The translations under genes and the position numbers were made by a program. A DNA stretch of 64,000 bases from NCBI GenBank assembly GCA_963721175.1, contig CAVRIG010000006.1, positions 226,129 through 290,128 on the forward strand, written 5' to 3'. The DNA comes from Aliishimia sp963721175 (GTDB lineage: Bacteria > Pseudomonadota > Alphaproteobacteria > Rhodobacterales > Rhodobacteraceae). This document shows positions 33,352 through 42,923 of the stretch, piece by piece (the first letter of the stretch is position 1; every line of letters starts with the position of its first letter). The notes below the pieces were generated by a model. It was not told the DNA's origin and did not search any database. It saw nothing but the letters and a program-made list of their open reading frames with translations.

Positions 33352-33514
33352 CCTTGCTTCGGGGTTGGCGATGCCGTGCGTCCGCTGCGCGCCGCCTCCG
33401 TAAAATCCATCACGGTTCTGTTTCTGTTCCAAGTTAACACTTGAAAAGTGTCGTCTTTGGGCGCATTTAACCGGCGTCCGCCGTTCTGGGCGGACGTGCA
33501 ACGAAGGAGAGACC

Positions 33515-33733
33515 ATGGCCAAGGAAGAACTGCTCGAATTCCCCGGTGTCGTGAAGGAACTCCTGCCGAACGCGACATTCAGGGTCGAGCTGGAAAACGG
33601 CCATGAAATCATCGCTCACACGGCAGGAAAGATGCGCAAGAACCGGATCCGCGTGCTTGCGGGAGACAAGGTGCAGGTCGAGATGACCCCCTATGACCTG
33701 ACCAAAGGGCGGATCAATTACCGGTTCAAGTAG
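33515..33733 (+). CDS. infA: Translation initiation factor IF-1
   Basis: This 72-residue OB-fold protein starts MAKEELLEFPGVVKELLPNA and ends PYDLTKGRINYRFK, both fully conserved. IF-1 binds the ribosomal A site during initiation. AAGGAG stands before the ATG. It opens the block infA-maf-RNase E/G-yacG-tRNA-Phe, which is a conserved order in Rhodobacterales. The frame is intact. Confidence 0.97.
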   Translation: MAKEELLEFPGVVKELLPNATFRVELENGHEIIAHTAGKMRKNRIRVLAGDKVQVEMTPYDLTKGRINYRFK

Positions 33734-33758
33734 GGTCGGCACCGGGTCGCCCCCACGA

Positions 33759-34322
33759 CTGATCCTCGGATCCGCAAGCCCGCGGCGCCGCGAGTTGCTG
33801 GCGCAGATCGGAATCGACCCCGACGACATCCGCCCACCCGATATCGACGAGGCCCCGCTGAAGGGGGAGCTTCCGCGGCAGTATTGCGTGCGGATCTCCC
33901 GCCAGAAGGCCGAGGCGGTCGAGGCGGGCGAGGATGATATCGTGCTCTGCGCGGACACGACCGTCGCGCTCGGGCGCCGTATTCTCGGCAAGCCCGCCGA
34001 CGCGGCGGAGGCCGCGGCCTTTCTGAAGGCTCTGTCGGGGCGGCGGCACCGCGTGATCACCGCGGTCTGCGTGCGTCGCGGCACCCGCATGTGGGCGCGG
34101 GACGTGGTGAGCGCGGTCAAGATGAAGTGCATGTCCCAGGCCGAAACCGATGCCTATCTCGCTACCGGCGATTGGCGCGGGAAGGCCGGAGGGTACGGAA
34201 TTCAGGGCCCCGCCGGCGCACTCGTCCCGTGGATTTCCGGCAGTTTCACCGCAATCGTCGGACTGCCGCTGGCCGAGACCGCCAACCTGCTGCGCGCGGC
34301 CGGCTACGAGGGGATCGCGTGA
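33759..34322 (+). CDS. maf: Maf-like nucleoside triphosphate pyrophosphatase (start unclear)
   Basis: Maf proteins hydrolyse non-canonical nucleotides and may act in division control. The N-terminal signature LILGSASPRRRELLAQIGI is seen from 33759, then CADTTVALGRRILGKPADA and the C-terminal YGIQGPAGALVPWISGSFTA. No ATG, GTG or TTG exists in frame between infA and the SASPRR motif, so the true start has probably been lost to an indel just upstream; a TTG at 33795 would remove the motif and is unlikely. The stop overlaps the next gene's GTG (GTGA). Length from 33759 is 187 residues. Confidence 0.85.
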   Translation: MILGSASPRRRELLAQIGIDPDDIRPPDIDEAPLKGELPRQYCVRISRQKAEAVEAGEDDIVLCADTTVALGRRILGKPADAAEAAAFLKALSGRRHRVITAVCVRRGTRMWARDVVSAVKMKCMSQAETDAYLATGDWRGKAGGYGIQGPAGALVPWISGSFTAIVGLPLAETANLLRAAGYEGIA

Positions 34323-35322
34323 AAGGGCAACAGATCCTGCTGGGCGAGGTCGCCGGCCGCGAGGCCGCTGCGCTGATCACCGACGGCGTGCTCGACGATC
34401 TGCTCGTCGACAGCGATGCGCCGCGCCCCGGTGCGATCTACCGCGCCCGTCGCCAATCGGCCCGTGAAGGGGCAGGGCGGCATGTTTCTCGACACCCCTG
34501 ACGGCAGCGCGTTCCTGCGCGGCGCGAAGGGCATCGCGCCCGGCGACATCGTTCTTGTCCAGGTCACGGGCCATGCAGAGCTTGGCAAGGCGATACCGGT
34601 CACGGCGAAGCTGCTGTTGAAGAGCCGCTATGCCATCGTCACGCCCGACGCGCCCGGTATCAACATCTCGCGCAGCATCCGGGACGAGGAGCAACGCGTG
34701 GCCATCCGTGCCGCGGCGGAGACCGAGTCGGCAGAGACCTGCGGGTTCGGCATCATCCTCCGGTCCGCATGTTCCGGGGCAAATGCGGATGTCATCGCGG
34801 AGGACGTGGACGCGATGATCGGACTGGCCCGCGCCGTTCTCGATGACGACGGACGCGCGCCGGATAAGCTGATCGAAGGGCCGGGACCCCACGAACTCGC
34901 CTGGCGGGACTGGCCCGCGACCGAGACGCTACCGGGCACGATCGAGGACTGGCTGCCCGCCGCGCTCGCCGCCGAAGTGACACTCCCCTCCGGCGCCTCC
35001 ATGCACGTGGAACCGACCCGCGCGCTGGTGGCCGTGGATATCAATACCGGCGGAGATACCTCGCCGGCCGCCGGCCTGAAGGCCAACATCGCCGCCGCTC
35101 GCGCCCTGCCGCGCGCCTTGCGCGTCCGGGGCCTCGGCGGTCAGATCGTGGTCGATTTCGCGCCCATGTCCAAGAAGGACCGTCAGAGCCTCGAAGCGGC
35201 ATTGCGCGCGGCCTTTCGCGGGGACGAGACGGAGACAGCCTTGATCGGCTGGACCGCGATGGGGCATTATCGAATTGAATCGAAAGCGCGCACGCGCTCC
35301 ACTCGGCGAGTTGATGCGATGA
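34319..35322 (+). CDS. rng: Ribonuclease E/G family protein (frame broken twice)
   Basis: This short RNase G-type endoribonuclease processes rRNA and mRNA. The GTG start overlaps maf and reads VKGQQILLGEVAGREAAAL. An extra C near 34450 (GCCGTC to GCCCGTC) shifts the frame; then PVKGQGGMFLDTPDGSAFLR follows. The catalytic segment is TRALVAVDINTGGDTSPAA. A second extra C near 35270 (TATGAA to TATCGAA) hides the real ending RKRARAPLGELMR with TGA at 35320. Corrected length is 333 residues, lacking an extended S1 domain. The stop overlaps the yacG ATG (ATGA). Confidence 0.9.
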
Positions 35323-35504
35323 GTTGCCCGATCTGCAAGGCCAAACCCAACGAGCGATTTCGGCCCTTCTGCTCGCAGCGCTGCGCCGATCTGGATCTGG
35401 GGCGCTGGCTGACGGGTGCGTATGCCATTCCGTCCGAAGAACCGTTGGACGAAGACGTGGAAACACCCGATCAGGAGATGGAATCCCGACGCCAGAGGCA
35501 CTGA
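35319..35504 (+). CDS. yacG: DNA gyrase inhibitor YacG
   Basis: This 61-residue zinc protein binds GyrB and restrains gyrase. It starts MSCPICKAKPNERFRPFCSQ and has the four-cysteine site C-P-I-C ... C-S-Q-R-C followed by the conserved DLDLGRWLTGAYAIPSEEP. The ATG overlaps the stop of the RNase E/G gene once that gene's frame is corrected, giving an ATGA coupling as in related genomes. The acidic tail is typical. Confidence 0.93.
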   Translation: MSCPICKAKPNERFRPFCSQRCADLDLGRWLTGAYAIPSEEPLDEDVETPDQEMESRRQRH

Positions 35505-35585
35505 AACAACCGCGCATTTTGGGGCTTGCACGGCCCGCACGCACCGCCTAGAACGCCGCCACCCGATCGCTAACAGATCACCCGT

Positions 35586-35660
35586 GCCCGGGTAGCTCAG
35601 GGGTAGAGCAGTGGATTGAAAATCCTCGTGTCGGTGGTTCGATTCCGCCCCCGGGCACCA
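35586..35660 (+). tRNA. tRNA-Phe (GAA)
   Basis: The cloverleaf folds as follows: acceptor GCCCGGG/CCCGGGC, D stem GCTC/GAGC, anticodon loop TTGAAAA with GAA at 35618-35620, T stem GGTGG/CCGCC with loop TTCGATT, discriminator A and an encoded CCA at 35658-35660. The anticodon stem has one T-T mismatch at its second pair (GTGGA/TCCTC). Confidence 0.97.
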
Positions 35661-35665
35661 CTTCA

Positions 35666-35691
35666 AATACTTGAAAAGTATTGGATTTTTT
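35666..35691 (+). terminator. Probable tRNA-Phe terminator
   Basis: A perfect inverted repeat AATACTT-GAA-AAGTATT (35666-35682) is followed by a six-T run at 35686-35691, five bases after the tRNA CCA end. The stem is A/T-rich and therefore weak. Confidence 0.55.
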
Positions 35692-35861
35692 GCAGCGCGC
35701 ATCGCAATGGAGCTTGTCTCTTCTTGCTTCGGGACGACAGCGGGACGACAGACTTCCCTCCTTTGATCTGTTGCTGCGGACACCACTACTTGCACAAATT
35801 CATTTCCGGGGAAACTGCATCGACATCACTTCCTCTCAAGTTCAGAAACTGGAGAAGAACG

Positions 35862-36068
35862 ATGAACCATGAAGAAGTCCCCCACGATGTTCTGCTGCCT
35901 ATCAGTGCTGTCTGTGAGATCGTGGCTCGCTCAAAGGCGAGCATCTACCGCGACATCAAACGCAAGACATTCCCAGCAGCACAAAAGCAAGGCAGATCGA
36001 GCCGTTGGCGCCGCTCTCTTGTCATGCAAGTCGTCAATGGCAGCTACTCGGCTCCAGAGGTCGACTGA
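35862..36068 (+). CDS. AlpA-family phage-type transcriptional regulator
   Basis: This 68-residue protein has the AlpA/MerR-like helix-turn-helix: LLPISAVCEIVARSKASIYR then KQGRSSRWRRSLVMQVV. AlpA proteins activate excisionase or integrase genes of prophages and integrative elements. It lies 200 bp after tRNA-Phe, a favoured integration site, and no integrase or other phage gene is nearby, so it is probably a remnant of an excised or decayed element. The ATG at 35862 has GGAG upstream (GGAGAAG). Lower G+C than its surroundings supports transfer. Confidence 0.8.
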   Translation: MNHEEVPHDVLLPISAVCEIVARSKASIYRDIKRKTFPAAQKQGRSSRWRRSLVMQVVNGSYSAPEVD

Positions 36069-36287
36069 AGACGCGCGTCGAGAGATGGGGCGAGCGAGAC
36101 GAGGGGACGCTCGCTCCATGCATGAAAGTGGAAGTCTGCGACAGAGCCATCTGGAGCTGACGGGATTCCTCGTCTCCCAGAAGTAACTCCTCGTATGCTC
36201 TATGCTGCAAATGCCGAGGCCAAGAAGTTCGTCAGCCAGCGCTGCCGCCTGAGGTCGAATGCGGCGTCGCGAATTCGGCCGTTTTGC

Positions 36288-38911
36288 CATCTCCTTCACT
36301 GCGTCACCTTCCGTTTCGGATGCCGACAGACGCAGGACGTTGCCCCCAAGGTCGCGAAAGGCGCGCTGGCGGCAGGTCAGCACGATGATCTGCAAATCAG
36401 CTGCCTGTCGGTGCAGCGCGTCGAACATGCGCTCGATCCGGTCGTCGTCGGTGAAGACCAACGCATCGTCCAGGATCACCGGCGCCACACGCCCGGCATG
36501 GCTGAGCATCCTTGCGAAGGCCAGCCGGACCAGCAGAGCAACCTGTTCCTGCGTGCCGCCGGACAGGATGTCGATCGGTTCCTCCTGACCGTTGCGGATC
36601 AGCGCGTCGGGCAGCAGCGACTCCTCGCCCCAGGTCAGTTCGGCCTCTGGCCAGAGCAGGTGGAGGAGCGGCCGCAACTCCTTCGCGATGGGCGCGAAGT
36701 AGCGCTCGCGCGCCTCGTTCCGGGCGGACTCCAACGCGTTCTCGAGCCGCGTCAGGACCGCAACATCGTGCTCGATCCGGGCAAGGGTCGCTCTGGCCGC
36801 CTCGAGTTCCTGTTCCGCTTCGGCAAGGCGTTCCTCCACCGCGTCGCCGGAGGACCGGCTGATGCGCTCGTCCAATCGGGCGAGCGACGGCTTCAGGCGG
36901 GCGATCTCTTCCCGCGCCCGGGCGTCGACGGATTCGGCGCGGGTCAGGGTCGATTTCGTGGCGGCGAGATCCGGTGCATCCTTCGCCTTCTCGGCATGGG
37001 CGGCTTGGGCCGCTTCAAGCGCGCTTGCGGCGGCGTCAGCGTCGGCAGCAAGCGCATCCTCGGAATGGTCACCGACCTGCGCCAGTGCGTCTTCCGCCCG
37101 TTTCAGCCGACCTCGGCACGACACAGCGCGGTTTCCGCCCGGGTCGCTTCGGTCCGGAGATCGGCGAGCTTTTCCGAGGCGGTCTCGCGGGCGATACGGG
37201 CCGCGTCATGGGCCTCGCGCGCGCGTTCCAGCGCCGCCTCCGCGTCTTCCGGATCGGGCGCATCCGCCTCCTCGTCGAGCGTCGGGATCTTCGCAAGCGC
37301 CTCGCGCAGGGGATCGATCCCCTGAGGCGCGAGACTGGCCAGCACCGCCTTGGCCTCGCCATGGCTGCGCTCGGCCTCGGCCCGGGAGGCTGCGGCGGCA
37401 CGGGCGGCCTGGAAGGGCGTCTGCGCCAACTTCTTTCAGCGCGTCGCGCAGCTTTCCTGCGGCTGCCTCGACGAATTTCGTCGTCATGGCCGGCCTCGCC
37501 AGGGCGAATCTCCAACGCGCCTACACCGTCGATCGTCGAGGATCGTCGCGCGCGGCAGGGGCAGGGGGTGCTCCTCACGCAGGGCCGCGTCGCCCGCTCG
37601 GATGGTGCCGTCGCGACCCGGGGCATACCGGGCGATCACTTGAGTCGCCGTGGCGTCGCGCGCGGCGATGGCGGTGGCGTGTGCGGCGGCCAGTGACTCG
37701 ATCCGGCGCATGTCCTCGGCACCCGGGCCGGAGCGGGCGGCGGCCGCAGCCACCTCCATTGCGTTGCGCGCCTTCTCCGCCTCGGAGATGCGGCCTTCCA
37801 GTTCGCGGCGTCGTTCGCGCACCGTCCTGCGCTGCCTGTGCGCGAAGGGCGCGGGCACGGTCGCCTTCCGCTGCCTTCAGGTCTTCTTGCGCTCGCTCGA
37901 AATCGCGGTCGGCAGCTTCACGCAGGTCGCGCTGTGCCTTCAGCGCCGCCTGCTTCGCTGCCGCATCCTGTTCGGCTTCGGACACCTCTTTCGCGGCAGT
38001 TGCCTGCTCGACCTTCGCCCCTCGGAATGTCTCGAGACGGGTTCGGGCACGCTCCTCCGTCAGCCGGGCCATGTCCACCTTGCGTGCTTCCGCCTCGACC
38101 TCCTCCGCGTGGCGAAGCGCGGCAGAATGTGCGGCACGGGCCGCCTCGAGCCTTGCGCGCCGCTCCTCGACCGCGTCCGGCGCCTCCAGTTCGCTCAAAT
38201 CCCGCCGGGCTCGCTTGCGCTCCGCAAGCGCGTCGTGCAGGTCACGCGCGGTCGCCGCGAGGGTTTCTTGCTGGGTCTCCAGTTCCTCTACCGCGTCGAG
38301 CGCGGCCTGCCACGGACCGCCCTTCTTCGGTTTCCCGGTCCCGTCGCATAGCCCGTCAGATCGTCGCGGCACCGGGCGAGTGCCGCGTCCATGCGCCGGC
38401 CGCCGGTCATCGACTCCACCTCCGCGCCGACCGAGGTCATCAGATCGCGCCGGGCTTCGAGCGCCAGCTTCTGTTCCTTGCGGAGCCGCCGGTGAGGTCG
38501 GTCATGCCCTGCCGAACCCAGATGAGGCCCGAGGGACCGCCCGCATCGCCACCCAGCAGGTCGGCGATCCAGGCCTCGGCCGCGTCGGCCTGCGCGATCA
38601 GCGTCCCATCCCGGTGCACCGTCGCGGCAGGCTTCTGGAACCAGCGCTTGGCGATCGTGAAGCGCCCGTCCTCCGTCTCGACCTCGACGGTCACCTCGGG
38701 CGCGCCGCCCGCATGCGGGCGCAGGGACGAGACCTCCTTGTCGCGCGAGCCATGGGGTTTGAAGAACAGCGCCTGGATCGCGTCGAAAACGCGTCGATTT
38801 GCCGTGCTCGTTGGGTTCGCAGAGCACGTTGAGCCCGTCGCCGATGCCGTCCACCCGCGCGGGGTCGGTGAAGCGGCGGACGTTGTTCAGGGTGATCGTC
38901 CGGATCTTCAT
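36288..38911 (-). CDS. SbcC/YhaN-like AAA ATPase with long coiled coil (frame broken several times)
   Basis: The protein starts MKIRTITLNNVRRFTDPARV with an SMC-type P-loop EPNEHGKST, a middle region of heptad-rich, Glu/Ala/Arg-rich coiled coil, and a C-terminal half with LSGGTQEQVALLVRLAFARM (ABC signature) and PVILDDALVFTDDDRIERMF (Walker B). Frame breaks occur near 38790, 38480, 38345, 37830, 37430 and 37115. The 3' end is unclear: homology stops around VLRLSASETEGDAV, but the given frame stays open to 35931, overlapping alpA. Its ATG overlaps the stop of the nuclease gene (ATGA). Together they resemble the SbcCD/YhaON type of DNA-end processing complex. Confidence 0.8.
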
Positions 38912-40039
38912 TTCGAGGCTTCCCGGACAAAGGAATAGAGGCGGGCGAGTGCGTCCGCGGCCACCTGCCGCTCCTGCTGGGACAGCGTTTCCGCCTCGGC
39001 ATCTTCCATCAGCCGGTTCGCGGCAAGCCGCAACGCGCCGCCGCGGTCGATCTCGTCAAGGTCGGCGGTTTCGTATTGGGTGCCGAGCGATCCGGTCAGC
39101 AGTTCGAAATGCGCGAAGTCGGGGGCGCAGAGGTCTGCGGCGCGTTGCAGGTCTGCGTGATCGGGAAGCCCGGCCCAGCCGGTGGCGACCACGCGAAGCA
39201 GCACGTCGCGGCGCCCGGTGTCGGGCAGGATCGCGTTCAACGCGGCCGCAGCGTCCTGACGCGGGATGCAGCGGCAATTCCACTTCGGACCAGAGGAAGG
39301 TGCCGACCTCGATCTCATCGACCTGCGGCTGCGCGCCGGGTCCGTCCAGGTCGATGCAGAGACAGACGCCGCGCCGGTTGTGCTTGAAGCGATCCTGCTC
39401 GGGGCTGCCGGAATACTGAACCCTGTCCGACACGGCCATCCTGCCGTGCCAGTCGCCGAGCGCGAGGTAGTCGAGCCGTGCCGTCCGGTCGCGGTCGGGC
39501 GCGATCGAGGCGCCGGATTCGGTGAAGTCGGTGACGCCGCCATGGGCCAGCCCGATGCGCAGTTTCCCCTCGTCGCTCGCCATCGTCACCAGCGGCTCCG
39601 ACGGATCGCTCGCGCCCGACGCGGAAGGCGACCGGGCAGGGCAGCAGGGTCGCGTCTTCCCCATGTCCCGCGGCTCGGGAGCGGTCAGAGCGATCACGTT
39701 CCCCGGAGCATTTCCGGCAATCGTCTCCCAGAGCGGTTCCGCGTCGCGCAGATTGTCGTGATTGCCGGGCAGCAGCCACCAGGTAATGCCTTTATCCTCC
39801 CCCATGGCCACGACCGCCTGCCGGATCACGGCCGGGGAGGGCGTGGCGGTGTCGAACGTGTCGCCGGCCAGCAGGACATGCTTCGCGCCGCGGCTGCGGG
39901 CCGCATCGGCCAGCTTGCCGATCGCTCCATGCCGCGCCTCCATGAGGCGTCCGCGGATATTGCCGTCGGGCGGTTGCGGGATGTTTGCGAACTTCCGACC
40001 GATATGGAGGTCGGATGCGTGGATGAAGCGAAAGGCCAT
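38908..40039 (-). CDS. SbcD/YhaO-like metallophosphoesterase, DNA exonuclease subunit (frame broken)
   Basis: This calcineurin-like phosphoesterase has all main metal motifs: FIHASDLHIGRKF, VLLAGDTFDTATPS, WWLLPGNHDNLRD, LAHGGVTDF and LALGDWHGR. A shifted stretch around 39650 (after APEPRDMG) is restored before DPSEPLVTMASDEGK, and one extra base near 39262 breaks the C-terminal part, which continues RQDAAAALNAILPDTGRRD to LARLYSFVREASK. The ATG at 40039 has AGGAG seven bases upstream. It pairs with the overlapping SMC-like ATPase downstream. Expected role: Mn-dependent nuclease that trims DNA ends or hairpins in repair or defence. Confidence 0.87.
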
Positions 40040-40318
40040 GGACAACTCCTGAAATTGATTCTCGCGGACGAGGCTGAATGTCGGTTCAGGACTGGTTCAT
40101 GGGGGCGGCAATAACTGTCATGTGGCAACCGGGTGGCTCATTTTTCGAGGATGCCGATCCTCAGAGCTTGGGCAAGGATTAGACGTTGGTTTCGGAAGAG
40201 TGACTGGTTTCTGCTTGGCTGCAACGCTTGCTTCGACCTGATTGTCGAGTGTTGGACGCGATACACTCTCCCAAATCGGCAGCTTTGCGGCAACAGCGGA
40301 CCGATGTCATGGCGGGAG

Positions 40319-41317
40319 TCAGGGCAGCGCCGGAAAATCCGTTCTTCGGTAGTTTTCAACCATCTCGCGAAGACAAGCAGGAGATACCACTTCGACCTGG
40401 TCTCCCCACTGATAGAGGTGCCAAGCCATCTCCATGTGGCCGGACGCAGAAAAACGCACGGTCAACGTCCCATCCTGCTCCTCGACCATCTCCTGCTGCG
40501 GATGAAAGATGAATTGCCGTGCGGTGGAAGCAGCCGCGGCCGTGAACCGCCATTCCACGGGCCCGTATTCCGTATCCGAGTGGAACGATCCGAAGGCCCG
40601 GGCTGCAAACTCGCCAAGATCGAAGTCCGGCTCGCGGGCAAAACTGCGGGGCGTGATGGCCGCCTCCTCGATGCGATCCAATCGGAATCGCCGCATGCGC
40701 CCATCGCCGCCGGACGGGCGTGCCACGAGATACCGCCGGATGCCGAGCAGAAGACCGTGCGGTTCGAGCAGCCGTTCCCTTGACTGGTCGTCATTGGCTC
40801 CGTGATACGAGATTTGCAGTTCCCATGGCGCGCGCAGGGCCTCAGTCAGAACTCCGAGCAGTTGCATGTCTGACACCACGCGGGGGCCGGGACGCCAGGC
40901 AAAGCCTTGCGCCTCGAGAAGTGCCTCCGCATCGGCTTCGGTTCGCCGGGCATGGCTGGTGGGCATCGCGGCCAGGAGCCGATCCTTGAGAGCGCGCAAG
41001 CGCTGCGCATCGTCGGGCGCGCCATCTTGCTCAGCGCGTTTCGCCGCCATGCCAAGCGCGGCAAGCTCGCTATCCCTCAAGCCCTGCGCCTGCAACCAGC
41101 GTGGGTCTGTTCGCGGCAGATGCCACCGTCTGCGCCGTTCCGGGTCTTCCAGGATCTCCACCTGAGGAAAGACAGCCTCGAAGGCGCGCATGATCCGCTG
41201 AGCCGTGCGATGGTCGCAGCCGATTTCCTCGCGAAGATCCTGGAGTGAGACTCCGTTGAAACTCGACATCGCCATGTCGGCAATCCGCAAGAGATCAGCG
41301 GCCTTGGAGTAGGACAT
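40319..41317 (-). CDS. WYL-domain transcriptional regulator
   Basis: This intact 332-residue protein has an N-terminal HTH (SFNGVSLQDLREEIGCDHRT) and a WYL domain with LQISYHGANDDQSRERLLEP and the conserved HGLLLGIRRYLVARPSGG, then a WCX-type C-terminal extension. WYL proteins sense ligands such as nucleic-acid fragments, and many sit upstream of DNA-repair or phage-defence genes. It is on the same strand as the SbcD/SbcC-like pair, 279 bp upstream, so it is the likely regulator of that unit. What it senses is unknown. Confidence 0.88.
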   Translation of the reverse strand: MSYSKAADLLRIADMAMSSFNGVSLQDLREEIGCDHRTAQRIMRAFEAVFPQVEILEDPERRRRWHLPRTDPRWLQAQGLRDSELAALGMAAKRAEQDGAPDDAQRLRALKDRLLAAMPTSHARRTEADAEALLEAQGFAWRPGPRVVSDMQLLGVLTEALRAPWELQISYHGANDDQSRERLLEPHGLLLGIRRYLVARPSGGDGRMRRFRLDRIEEAAITPRSFAREPDFDLGEFAARAFGSFHSDTEYGPVEWRFTAAAASTARQFIFHPQQEMVEEQDGTLTVRFSASGHMEMAWHLYQWGDQVEVVSPACLREMVENYRRTDFPALP

Positions 41318-41589
41318 CGGTGTTTCCTTGATGAACCGCAGTCGCGGGTTTTCAGTTGGTGTCAGTTTCTGTCACGGTGTCCTGTGATGTTAAACATGTC
41401 AACGAATTGCGATTGGGACCGCTCGTGAGATGGAGGTATCGAACGGCGAATGGGACGCTTGACGAGCCCCTCGGGCAGACATGATTCTGTTACCTTCATG
41501 CCAATCTCAGATTGAAATTCAGCCGGCAGAATTGTTGGATTGATCGCCAAGAAGACGAACAGACCAAAGAAAGATAGTGAGAGAAAGAG

Positions 41590-41856
41590 TTGCAGGCAGA
41601 GGGGCATCATCTGGGGTTGCCCGCCATCGCGGCGTCCGCCTGGGCCGACGACGATGGTGACGAGCAAATAGGCGCGCGGGGCGAGGTCGAAGGATCATTG
41701 AAGGAGATCCACGAGACGCTGGCCAACCTGATGCTGTTGCTCGCCGCACTGCATGTGGGCGGTGTCGTGCTGACCTCCTTCCGTCACCATGAGAACCTCA
41801 CCCGCGCCATGGTCACCGGCGAAAAGCGTGCACCCGGTCCCGGCGACATCGCCTGA
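41590..41856 (+). pseudogene. C-terminal fragment of a cytochrome b561-type membrane protein
   Basis: Only the end of the protein remains. From about 41620 the frame reads PAIAASAWADDDGDEQIGAR, then LKEIHETLANLMLLLAALHV and GGVVLTSFRHHENLTRAM, the last helix and tail of di-heme cytochrome b561 proteins, with the final heme histidine in ALHVGG. The first three helices are absent; sequence before about 41600 is unrelated. It lies just before the PepSY/DUF2271/ApbE redox cluster, whose relatives often include such a cytochrome, so the cluster has probably lost its original 5' gene by deletion. Confidence 0.75.
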
Positions 41857-41927
41857 CCGCCGCCCCCCCCAGGCCGCCTGTCCCTTCGGCCCGACCTGGC
41901 CCCGCACTCACCGGCGGGGCCTCTTTC

Positions 41928-41971
41928 TTCCTGACGGCAAGCTGAAGCGGGAATTGCTTCGCCGTCAGGAA
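41928..41971. repeat. Long inverted repeat before the PepSY gene
   Basis: TTCCTGACGGC (41928-41938) is exactly complementary to GCCGTCAGGAA (41961-41971), and inside it GAAGC pairs with GCTTC next to the right arm. The hairpin sits 54 bp before the PepSY start and could be a terminator of the lost cytochrome gene, a regulator site or a leader structure. A separate GC-rich hairpin, CCCCGC/GCGGGG, lies just upstream. Confidence 0.6.
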
Positions 41972-42024
41972 ACCCTCAGGTCGGCTCTCCAGATTGGTCT
42001 CAGCAGACGAAAGGAGACCCTGCC

Positions 42025-42403
42025 ATGAAAAAGACCCTGACAGCACTTTCGTCTTGCACTTTTGCCCGCCGGCGCGGCGCTCGCCGATGACGAGATTGCT
42101 CCGCGCCGCGTGACCAGTGGCAGCCGCGCGAGGCCGCCATGCAGGTGGCCGAGCGAGAACGGCTGGACCGTGCGCGACTTCGAGATCGACGATGGCTGCT
42201 ACGAGATCGAAGGCCGCGACAGCAATGGCCGGGAGATCGAGGTGAAACTCGATCCGGCGACACTCGAGGTCGTCGAGATGGACTACGAGGATGACGACGA
42301 CGACCGCGGCGGCGCCCGCAATCCGGCGCCCGCCGGCACAGTCGCCCCGCCGCAGAACGGCCTCTTCGGGAACGGCGCGCGCCCGCAGGTTCAGGTGAAC
42401 TAA
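42025..42403 (+). CDS. PepSY-domain periplasmic protein (frame broken in the first third)
   Basis: The protein begins MKKTLTAL with a signal peptide that continues in another frame as LLPAGAALADDEIAP. After further shifts near 42100 and 42150 the PepSY core reads NGWTVRDFEIDDGCYEIEGR and REIEVKLDPATLEVVEMDY. An acidic run (EDDDDD) and a proline/glycine tail follow. Small PepSY proteins of this kind bind or inhibit partner proteins in the envelope and often accompany flavin-based electron transfer proteins. Corrected length is about 125 residues. It leads a plus-strand run with the DUF2271 and reductase genes. Confidence 0.75.
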
Positions 42404-42441
42404 CCCGCTCTCGAGCCCCTCCCCGAACAAGGATCCATCCA

Positions 42442-42912
42442 ATGAAATCGCTTCTCGCAACGTTCGCGCTGACCACGGCACTCACGCTTCCCGGCGTCGC
42501 TATGGCACGACCGGTGACGCTCACCACGACCCTCAACACCTACGGCGGTGACGGGGCTTATCTCGCGCTTTACGTCACCGACCCCTCGGGTGCCTATGTC
42601 GGCAGTCTCTGGATGGCCGGTGGCAAATCCAAGTATTACGAGCATCTGAGCGACTGGTATCGCGCCACCGGTGGAGACACCGCGCAGGTCGACGGCATCA
42701 CCGGCGCCAGCGTCGGCGCGGGCCGCTCGCTCGAGATCACGCTCGACCTGGCCGACGCGCTCTTCGATGCGGGCTACACGCTCCATATCGACGCGGCTGT
42801 CGAGGACATGCGCGACAGTCCGAACGAGGTGGTGGTGCCACTCACGACCGGCGGCGCGGGCACGCCGGTGAGCGGCCGCCGCTACATCGCCAGCTTCGCC
42901 TACGACATGTGA
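42442..42912 (+). CDS. DUF2271 periplasmic protein
   Basis: This 156-residue protein has a signal peptide (LLATFALTTALTLPGVAMA) and the DUF2271 beta-sandwich core: YLALYVTDPSGAYVGSLWMA, KYYEHLSDWYRATGG and VDGITGASVGAGRSLEITL. The GITGAS segment recalls the FMN-attachment signature (S/T)GA(S/T) read by ApbE-type flavin transferases, and an apbE gene is in the same operon; whether this Ser or Thr is flavinylated is an inference. It lies 38 bp after the PepSY gene and 11 bp before the reductase gene. The frame is intact. Confidence 0.82.
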   Translation: MKSLLATFALTTALTLPGVAMARPVTLTTTLNTYGGDGAYLALYVTDPSGAYVGSLWMAGGKSKYYEHLSDWYRATGGDTAQVDGITGASVGAGRSLEITLDLADALFDAGYTLHIDAAVEDMRDSPNEVVVPLTTGGAGTPVSGRRYIASFAYDM

Positions 42913-42923
42913 GGAGCGGGGCC

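Noticed and set aside
35931..36287. C-terminal extension of the SbcC-like ATPase
   Set aside because: It runs antisense through the AlpA gene and has no coiled-coil or ATPase similarity; the real stop was probably lost to an indel.
40133..40783. Plus-strand 216-codon open frame opposite the WYL gene
   Set aside because: Shadow of the intact WYL regulator on the minus strand.
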